Made by a program: the position numbers and the translations under genes. Below, piece by piece: positions 29,915 through 35,332 of a stretch of DNA of 35,332 nt. Every line of letters starts with the position of its first letter. Positions within the stretch are counted from its first letter, which is position 1. The DNA comes from Opitutaceae bacterium (GTDB lineage Bacteria > Verrucomicrobiota > Verrucomicrobiia > Opitutales > Opitutaceae), in NCBI GenBank assembly GCA_016795545.1, contig JAEUGX010000088.1, positions 1 through 35,332 of the forward strand. Direction: 5' to 3'. The notes under the pieces were generated by a model. That model ran no database searches. It worked only from the letters and a program-made list of their open reading frames with translations, and was not told where the DNA came from.

Positions 29915-31417
29915 ATGAAGCCTCCGTCCGCCCGCGCCCTCCCCCTCCTGCTGAGCATGATCGCCACCCTGGGGTCCGCGGCCGGCGGCGCGCTGGAGAT
30001 CACCGAGGGCGTCGCCGCCCACCAGGTGCTCCAGCGCGACGCGGCGGGCTTTGCCCGCCCCCGGGTCGGCGGCACGGCAGCGGACGCCGCGGCCGGGGAC
30101 ATCTACGTGACCGTCGGCCAGGCCGGCCGCCCTGCCCCCGCGCTGGCCGGGGTCAGGGTCGGCACCGCGGCCGGCGGACGCTGGACGGCCGAGCTGCCGC
30201 CGTTGCCGACCGGGGGGCCCTACCGGCTGGACTTCCAGCTGCGCGACGCCGCCGGCCGGGTGCAGGCCGAAGCCGCCGTGGACGACATCCTCGTCGGCGA
30301 CCTCTGGCTGCTCATCGGACAGTCGAACATGCAGGGCCAGGGCCGGCTGGCCGACGTCGAGCCGCCCGACCCCGCGGTGCGCCTCTTCGACCAGGCCGAC
30401 ACCTGGTCGGTCGCCGCGGAGCCGCTCCACCGGCCCCACGCGGCGCGCGACGAGGTCTACCGGAAGAAGACGAGCGAGGACACCCGCGCCCGCCGCAAGG
30501 GCGCGGGCCTGGGGCTGCCCTTCGCCAAGGAAATCCACCGCCACACCGGGGTCCCCATCGGGCTCGTCGCCTGCGCCCTCGGCGGCACCGCCATCGCCGA
30601 ATGGGACCCGGCGCTGGCGCCCCTCGGCGGACAATCCCTCTACGGCGCGACGCTCCGCCGGGTGCGGGCCGCCGGCGGCCGGCTCAAGGGCGCGCTCTGG
30701 TACCAGGGCGAGGCCGACGCCCGCAACCCCGAGGCCGTGCCGCTTTATTTCGACCGCCTGCGGGACCTGATCGCCGCGCTGCGCCGCGACACCGGCCAGC
30801 CCGACCTGCCCTTCCACCTCGTGCAGCTCTGCCGGATGCTGGACTGGATCTATTTCGGCGCCGGCGGCAAGGCGCCGCCGGCCACGCTCGCGCAGCAGTG
30901 GCTCGACTTCCGCGAGGTCCAGCGGCAGGTCGCCGCGCAGACCCCGCACACGAGCCTGGTCGCCACGCTCGACCTGGATTTGGTCGATTCCATCCACCTC
31001 GACACGCCCAGCCTGCAGCGCCTCGGCCGGCGCCTGGCCAAGCAGGCGCTCCGCGCCGACTACGGGCTGGACCGCTGGCAGAGCGGGCCGCGGGATCCGG
31101 TCGTCCGCGGCGACTTCCCCGCCGGCCGGATCTACGTGCGCTTCGCCGGCGTCAACGGCCGACTCCACGCCGCCGGCCGGGTCGCCGGCTTCGAGCTGCG
31201 CCGGCCCGACGGCTCCCAGGTCGACGCCCTGTTCCGCGCCGACGTCGACCCGGCGCAGCCGGACCAGGTCGTGATCCAGGTCGACAGCGCGCTGCCCGCC
31301 GACGCCCGGCTGGTCTACGGCTGGGGCACCAATCCCTACGCCAATCTCGTGGACGACGCGGACCTCGCCGTCCCGGCGTTCGGCCCGCTGGCCCTCGGGC
31401 CGGCTTCCGGCCCTTAG
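29915..31417 (+). CDS. Sialate O-acetylesterase-like protein 2 (secreted)
   Basis: A 500-residue SGNH-type carbohydrate esterase, the second of this family in the window and only distantly similar to the first. Signal peptide about 1-25. The catalytic domain has LLIGQSNMQG (Ser137), CALGGTAIAEWDP, GALWYQGEADARN (259-271) and LVDSIHLD (Asp358/His361). A C-terminal beta domain (about 385-500) follows. The insert DEVYRKKTSEDTRARRKGAGL between the first two motifs is charged and may gate the pocket. Predicted to remove acyl groups from sugars in the periplasm or outside. It starts 27 bases after the sugar-binding-protein gene, so the two are probably co-transcribed. Confidence 0.9.
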   Translation: MKPPSARALPLLLSMIATLGSAAGGALEITEGVAAHQVLQRDAAGFARPRVGGTAADAAAGDIYVTVGQAGRPAPALAGVRVGTAAGGRWTAELPPLPTGGPYRLDFQLRDAAGRVQAEAAVDDILVGDLWLLIGQSNMQGQGRLADVEPPDPAVRLFDQADTWSVAAEPLHRPHAARDEVYRKKTSEDTRARRKGAGLGLPFAKEIHRHTGVPIGLVACALGGTAIAEWDPALAPLGGQSLYGATLRRVRAAGGRLKGALWYQGEADARNPEAVPLYFDRLRDLIAALRRDTGQPDLPFHLVQLCRMLDWIYFGAGGKAPPATLAQQWLDFREVQRQVAAQTPHTSLVATLDLDLVDSIHLDTPSLQRLGRRLAKQALRADYGLDRWQSGPRDPVVRGDFPAGRIYVRFAGVNGRLHAAGRVAGFELRRPDGSQVDALFRADVDPAQPDQVVIQVDSALPADARLVYGWGTNPYANLVDDADLAVPAFGPLALGPASGP

Positions 31418-31433
31418 CCTCCGCGGCGCGGCC

Positions 31434-31456
31434 GGTGGTTTTCGCTTCTGACCACT
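31434..31456. promoter_or_regulatory. Shared upstream motif with TTCTGACCACT (copy 1)
   Basis: Lies 54 bases before the SGNH/SMP-30 start. The 11-mer TTCTGACCACT (31446-31456) recurs at 35181-35191; over 22 bases the two sites share 18 positions. This copy is an imperfect dyad, GTGGT (31435-31439) and ACCAC (31451-31455). GntR-type sites often have such TGGT/ACCA halves. Regulatory role is inferred. Confidence 0.4.
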
Positions 31457-31509
31457 CCCGCATCCTTGTCACGCGCCGGTCGCCGGCATCCCATGCGGTC
31501 CGCCCAGCC

Positions 31510-33387
31510 ATGCGCCCGTTCCGCCTCGTCCTCCTCCTGCTCGCCCTGGCCGGCGCCGGCGCGGCGCCGGCCGCCCCTGAGCCCGCGACCGGCGGCCTGG
31601 TCGTGCCGGCCGGCGGCCGCATCCGGCTGCTGGGCGACAGCATCGTCCGCGGCTACGGCTTCGGCAACTACACCGACCCTTCCCCGCTGCGCACGATCCA
31701 GGGCATCGCCCGGCTGCTGCTGGCGGACAACGTGCCGTACCCGGTGGACATCGACCGGCTGCCGCGCCTCTGGCAGGGCTTCAATCCCGACGGCACGCCG
31801 GTGACGATCGCCACGCTGGGCGACGAGGTGCGGGGCAGCCTGCGCAGCGGCGAGCTGCGGCCGGACGACTGGCTGGTCTACGAGGACGCGGGCGAGATCA
31901 ACATGATCCAGCACCCGGCCCCGTGGCCCTCCGCCCGCGACATGTACGGCCGCAACCGGGCGGCCCTGCGCAGCCTGCTCGAGGCCGCCCGGGCGGCGGG
32001 CATGCAGGAGCGCGTGCTCCTCATGACGATGTTCGACTACCAGCCGAATCACGCCTGGTCGGAATGGGACGCGCCGCTTGACGATGGCGTGCACTCCGGC
32101 AACGACTCCATCCGGGACGAGGCCGCGGCCCAGGGCGCGCGCGTCGTCGACCTGAACCGCATCATGGACCGCGCCCACGACCACGTCACGGCCGCCGGCT
32201 GGGGGCGGATGGTCGGGCCGGACGGGATCCACCCCAACGTGTACGGCAACTACGTGATGGCGCTTTCGATCCTCGGCACGCTCGGGGCCGAGATCGGCTC
32301 CTGGAAGCTCGACCGCCTGCAGCGCCACTTCCTCCACCCCGCAGCCGGCGGCGACGTGGAGCGCGTGTGGGGCTTCACGCGCGATCCGTCCGACGACGAG
32401 CGGGTGCGGCTGCTCCGGGAGCTGCAGGCCATCGTGGTCGGCGAACTCTCCGGCCTGCCGACCGCGCGCCGGCTGACCGAGGGCGCCGCCCGGTTCGAGG
32501 GCGACCTCCTGGCCAACGAGGGGCCCTCCTGGGACGGGCGCGGGCACCTGTATTTTTCCGCCGCCGACCGGATCTCCCGCCGCGACCGCGAGGGCCGGGT
32601 CGAGGTCGTGCGGCGGTCCGCCGGCCGGCCCAACGGCACCCTGATCGACCCCCAGGGGCGGCTGGTCGTCTGCGAAGGCGGGGCGCGCCGGGTCATCCGG
32701 CTGGAGGCCGACGGCGGCGTCACCGTGCTGGCCGAGACCTGCGACGGCATGAAGCTCAACTCGCCCAACGACCTGGCGATCGACCCGCAGGGGCGGATCT
32801 ACTTCACCGACCCGCGCTACGGCAACCGGGACACGATGGAGATGCGCGACGCCGCCGGCCAGGCGATCGACGGCGTCTACCGCATCGACGCGCCCGGACA
32901 GGTCGTGCGTGTGCTCACCCGCGAGGTCGAGCGGCCCAACGGCATCCTCATCCCGCCCGACGGCCGCGCGCTCTACGTCGCCGACCACAACATCCGGCCG
33001 GGCGGGTCCCGCAGGCTGTGGCGTTTCGACCTGCGCCCGGACGGCAGCGTGGATCCCGCCAGCCGCCGGCAGATCTTCGACTGGGGCGCCGAGCGCGGGC
33101 CCGACGGCTTCAAGCTCGACACCGCCGGCCGGCTGTACGTCGCCGCCGGCGGCAACCGGACCGTGCCCGGCCGCGAGATCTCGGACCGCTACAAGGGCGG
33201 CATCTACATCCTCTCGCCCGAGGGGGAACTGCTCGAGTTCGTGCCCGTGGCGCATCCGGTCACCAACTGCGCCTTCGGCGGCGACGACCTGCGCACGCTC
33301 TACATCACCGCCGCCGGCGCCCTCTGGAGCGTCCGCACCACCACGCCCGGGATCATCACCGCCGGGGGCGGCCGCCCGGCGCCGTAG
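31510..33387 (+). CDS. Secreted SGNH hydrolase / SMP-30 gluconolactonase fusion
   Basis: A 625-residue two-domain protein with a signal peptide (core about 7-18). The N-terminal SGNH domain has LLGDSIVRGYG (Ser44), YEDAGEINM and GPDGIHPN (Asp238/His241). The C-terminal six-bladed SMP-30/gluconolactonase domain (about 328-620) has EGPSWD (Glu337), LNSPNDL (Asn420), RPNGILI (Asn477) and YVADHN (Asp492), the four residues that bind the divalent metal. The first half should split an ester and the second a sugar lactone, possibly on one substrate. It follows acetylesterase-like gene 2 by 92 bases, and may have its own promoter (shared motif upstream). The fold of each half is confident; combined activity is inference. 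Confidence 0.9.
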   Translation: MRPFRLVLLLLALAGAGAAPAAPEPATGGLVVPAGGRIRLLGDSIVRGYGFGNYTDPSPLRTIQGIARLLLADNVPYPVDIDRLPRLWQGFNPDGTPVTIATLGDEVRGSLRSGELRPDDWLVYEDAGEINMIQHPAPWPSARDMYGRNRAALRSLLEAARAAGMQERVLLMTMFDYQPNHAWSEWDAPLDDGVHSGNDSIRDEAAAQGARVVDLNRIMDRAHDHVTAAGWGRMVGPDGIHPNVYGNYVMALSILGTLGAEIGSWKLDRLQRHFLHPAAGGDVERVWGFTRDPSDDERVRLLRELQAIVVGELSGLPTARRLTEGAARFEGDLLANEGPSWDGRGHLYFSAADRISRRDREGRVEVVRRSAGRPNGTLIDPQGRLVVCEGGARRVIRLEADGGVTVLAETCDGMKLNSPNDLAIDPQGRIYFTDPRYGNRDTMEMRDAAGQAIDGVYRIDAPGQVVRVLTREVERPNGILIPPDGRALYVADHNIRPGGSRRLWRFDLRPDGSVDPASRRQIFDWGAERGPDGFKLDTAGRLYVAAGGNRTVPGREISDRYKGGIYILSPEGELLEFVPVAHPVTNCAFGGDDLRTLYITAAGALWSVRTTTPGIITAGGGRPAP

Positions 33388-33410
33388 GCGCGTCCGGCCG
33401 GCGCCCCTAC
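33384..33410. terminator. Hairpin over facing stop codons
   Basis: GTAGGCGC (33384-33391) can pair with GCGC(CC)CTAC (33401-33410), with a two-base bulge. Both convergent TAG stops are in it, which makes part of the symmetry automatic. No T-run. Possible bidirectional terminator. Confidence 0.28.
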
Positions 33411-35065
33411 TCCTGGAATTGGAAGGCGTAGAGGTCGGCGTCGCGCAGCACGAAACAAAGCCGCACCGGCCGGCCGGCGAGCGCGGCGAGGTCCGCCCCG
33501 GGGCCCCAGGCGACCGCGCGCTCGAGGGTGTCGCCGAAGAGCGGCGCGCAGTCTTCCCGCGCGAAACCCGGCAGCGCCCGGCCCGCCAGGTCCTGGATCT
33601 CCACCTGCACGCCGCCTGCGGCGGACGTCGCGAAGTTGAGCGTGAGCCGGCGGCCGGCGAAGCGCACGGGCCGGGTCACCACCTCGCCGCCCCGGTAGGG
33701 CGCCCAGACCGAGACGAAGCCGTCGAGGCGCAGGCTGTACCGGCGGGCCTCGCTGCTCGTGCCCGTCCAGTAGCTCTCGCTGCCGTAGAGGGAGAGCTCG
33801 GGCGGCGCGCCGGCCAGCGCGGAGGCGGTCTCCACCAGCGGCCATGAGAGGTAATTCTGGCCCGAGGTCCAGGTGCCCGGGCGCTCGATGCCCGGGCGGA
33901 TGAAGGCCTCGTCCCAGCGCCGGAAGGTCACGCCGTCCCGCCCCGCCATGAACATGCCCTCGGTGAGCGCCGAGCCGAAACGCTCGCTGATCCCGGCGCG
34001 CAGCTCCCGGTCGGCCAGCTCCGGCAGGGCGCGCAGGGAGGCCGGCCACCGGCGGGTCCGGTCCGGCCCGGCCGGCGCGGTCGCCTCGGCCAGCGAGCCG
34101 CGCTGGAGCGGCTCCACGTAGCGGGAGGGGAAACCGACGTAAAGGTGCGGCGCGCGGGGGTAAGGCTGGACCTGGCTGGTGTAGAGGTGCTGCGGCGGCG
34201 ACCCGGGATAGGCGAGGTCCGCGATCTCGTCCCAGTGCCGGAGATCGGCCGACGTCCCCGTGCGGAAGCCCCGCAGCCCGCCGAACCCCGCCGCGGGCCG
34301 GCCGGTGACCGGGTCGTAGTAGGCGCGCCAGTAGGCGCGGTAGCGCCCCCGCGCGGCGTCCCAGAACACCACGTTCTGGCCGTCAAACGAGCCCGCGGTC
34401 AGGATCGGCTCGGTCTGCAGCGGGCGCCAGTGGATGCCGTCCGGCGACTGGTAGGCCAGCAGCCCGCGGTAGGCGTCGCCCGGGACCAGGCCCAGCACGA
34501 AGGCCTTGTACCGGGCCTCGGGCGGGGCGGCGGGGTTGCCGTCCTTCATCACCGCGATCGCGGCCGGCTCGGTGGTCAGCGCGCCGAGCTGTTCCCGCTG
34601 GAAGAGGATGTTGTTCGCGCGCGAGCCGCCGAACTCGACGAGGCCGAGCGCGGGCTTGCGCCAGCGGGTGCCGTCGTCGCTCTCCGCGTAACAGCAGAAG
34701 CTGGGGGCCCGCTGGCGGCGCACCGGCGGCGCGCCGGGCGGGGCCGCCGGGTCGGGCTGCATCGCCACCATGGTCGTGCTGTAATACATCCGGTAGCGGT
34801 CGCCGTCCCGGAAGACGCTGTAATTGAGGCTGTGGTTGCCCTCCCAGGGGGCGTCGTGCACGAGCACGATCTCGCGCGGCTCCGGGTGATGGAGCCGGAG
34901 CTCCGCGCCGCCGGACAGCCGATCCACCAGGAAGCCGTCAGCGAACAGCTCGCGCCGCGTGCCCAGGTCGTACGCGGCGTCCGGAGCCGCCCAGGCGGCG
35001 GCGGCGAGCAGCCCGGCCAGCGCGGCCGCGTAGGACAGGAGGCGGGGAAAGGGAGGGAGGAGCAT
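33407..35065 (-). CDS. Secreted beta-propeller glycoside hydrolase-like protein (GH32/43-type fold)
   Basis: A 552-residue exported protein with a signal peptide (about 1-26). The mature part starts YDLGTRRELFADGFLVDRLSG and goes through repeated propeller-blade motifs: VFRDGDRYRMYYST, YAESDDGTRWRKP, AYQSPDGIHWRPLQ, VFWDAARGRYRAYWR. A C-terminal beta domain (about 420-552) follows. This is the pattern of the five-bladed GH32/GH43/GH130-like group abundant in Verrucomicrobiota and Planctomycetota. Catalytic acids cannot be assigned by eye: DGFLVD, DAPWEG and FDGQNVVFWD are candidates. It probably acts on a glycan outside the cytoplasm. It is convergent with the SGNH/SMP-30 gene, and a shared upstream motif (35170-35191) links the two. 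Start at ATG 35065 gives the signal peptide. Confidence 0.82.
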   Translation of the reverse strand: MLLPPFPRLLSYAAALAGLLAAAAWAAPDAAYDLGTRRELFADGFLVDRLSGGAELRLHHPEPREIVLVHDAPWEGNHSLNYSVFRDGDRYRMYYSTTMVAMQPDPAAPPGAPPVRRQRAPSFCCYAESDDGTRWRKPALGLVEFGGSRANNILFQREQLGALTTEPAAIAVMKDGNPAAPPEARYKAFVLGLVPGDAYRGLLAYQSPDGIHWRPLQTEPILTAGSFDGQNVVFWDAARGRYRAYWRAYYDPVTGRPAAGFGGLRGFRTGTSADLRHWDEIADLAYPGSPPQHLYTSQVQPYPRAPHLYVGFPSRYVEPLQRGSLAEATAPAGPDRTRRWPASLRALPELADRELRAGISERFGSALTEGMFMAGRDGVTFRRWDEAFIRPGIERPGTWTSGQNYLSWPLVETASALAGAPPELSLYGSESYWTGTSSEARRYSLRLDGFVSVWAPYRGGEVVTRPVRFAGRRLTLNFATSAAGGVQVEIQDLAGRALPGFAREDCAPLFGDTLERAVAWGPGADLAALAGRPVRLCFVLRDADLYAFQFQE

Positions 35066-35169
35066 GCGGCGGAGTGAACGCGGGAGCGACGGAGGCGGGG
35101 TGACGGCGCCGCGGGGCGGACGCGGGGACGATTCGGCTCGATCCTCCGCCCGGCGGCAAGCCTGCGCAC

Positions 35170-35191
35170 GAGGTTTGCATTTCTGACCACT
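35170..35191. promoter_or_regulatory. Shared upstream motif with TTCTGACCACT (copy 2)
   Basis: Second copy of the 22-base motif also seen at 31435-31456. It stands in the 188-base divergent gap, 105 bases before the propeller-protein start and 63 before the possible right-edge gene. It could regulate either. The dyad half GAGGT/ACCAC is slightly weaker than in copy 1. Confidence 0.4.
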
Positions 35192-35253
35192 AGAATTGGA
35201 ATGCGCCCGGACCGGCGTCCTCGCTAAAAAACCCCGCGCCAAACCGCTTCCCC

Positions 35254-35332
35254 TTGCCGCCCCGCCCCCTCTTCACCCTCCGCCCCCTGCTCCTCGCCGG
35301 CGCCGCCCTCGCGCTGGCGGGCAACCTCGCCG
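35254..35332 (+). CDS. Possible start of a secreted protein (cut by right edge)
   Basis: From a TTG at 35254 the frame stays open to the window end and reads LPPRPLFTLRPLLLAGAALALAG, a hydrophobic stretch like a signal peptide. An in-frame TAG at 35191 limits how far upstream it can start, and no ATG or GTG lies between in this frame. Only 26 codons are visible, so no product can be named. Its neighbours are secreted sugar-active proteins, and a shared regulatory motif lies 63 bases upstream. Confidence 0.35.
   Translation, partial: MPPRPLFTLRPLLLAGAALALAGNLA

Noticed and set aside
1..35332. CRISPR arrays, tRNA or rRNA genes, insertion sequences, prophage or anti-phage genes
   Set aside because: No regularly spaced repeats, no clover-leaf or rRNA core sequences, and no transposase, integrase or defence-type domains were seen on either strand. 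Base composition looks even, so there is no visible island border.

Overview
The window is very GC-rich (I would guess near 70%, not computed), densely coded, and largely without Shine-Dalgarno sequences. The gene content best fits a Verrucomicrobiota bacterium of the Opitutaceae type. It includes sialate O-acetylesterase-like enzymes, Tat-exported mannonate-dehydratase-like TIM barrels, a TonB receptor / YfiR / kinase cassette, LacI regulators with the 'NPLVATLM' linker, and a 'MSLINEALKKAQ' GspB-like protein. The taxonomic call is inference. I see no rRNA, tRNA, insertion sequence, prophage or CRISPR.

Region 1 (1-5105): the end of an export or exopolysaccharide locus. A 5'-truncated ExeA/GspA-type ATPase and a GspB-like membrane protein (+) are linked by a 25-codon ORF that shares ATGA overlaps with both. 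They face a minus-strand set of GDP-mannose 4,6-dehydratase, UDP-glucuronate-4-epimerase-like enzyme and polyprenyl-phosphate sugar transferase. Together these make and load nucleotide sugars for a surface polysaccharide. Region 2 (5107-8506, minus): PolX/PHP repair polymerase and a soluble REC-kinase-REC protein. Region 3 (8775-13259, plus): four overlapping genes, TonB receptor, YfiR-like periplasmic protein, CHASE8/HAMP histidine kinase and single-domain response regulator, which look like one signalling unit.

Region 4 (13269-35332): carbohydrate-utilisation genes. (a) A minus-strand five-gene operon (amidohydrolase, aldo/keto reductase, DegT aminotransferase, Na+/solute symporter, sialate O-acetylesterase) is divergent from an AraR-like GntR/LacI chimeric regulator. 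(b) A minus-strand four-gene operon (Tat-exported UxuA-like barrel, ACS-family MFS transporter, second Tat-exported UxuA-like barrel, GxDLY/SGNH hydrolase) lies downstream of an AraC regulator that is divergent from a LacI regulator. (c) An SDR dehydrogenase is divergent from a plus-strand set: Tat-exported sugar-binding protein, second sialate O-acetylesterase-like protein and an SGNH/SMP-30 fusion. (d) A secreted beta-propeller glycosidase-like protein is divergent from a gene cut by the right edge.

As a system, region 4 suggests uptake and stepwise deacetylation, oxidation or isomerisation of acylated sugar-acid or amino-sugar material from a complex glycan. The substrates cannot be read from sequence. 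Points most worth checking are the YfiR-type input wired to a kinase, the two UxuA-like paralogues that each lack a different expected metal ligand, the 25-codon coupled ORF, and the matched leaderless-promoter geometry in front of two regulators.
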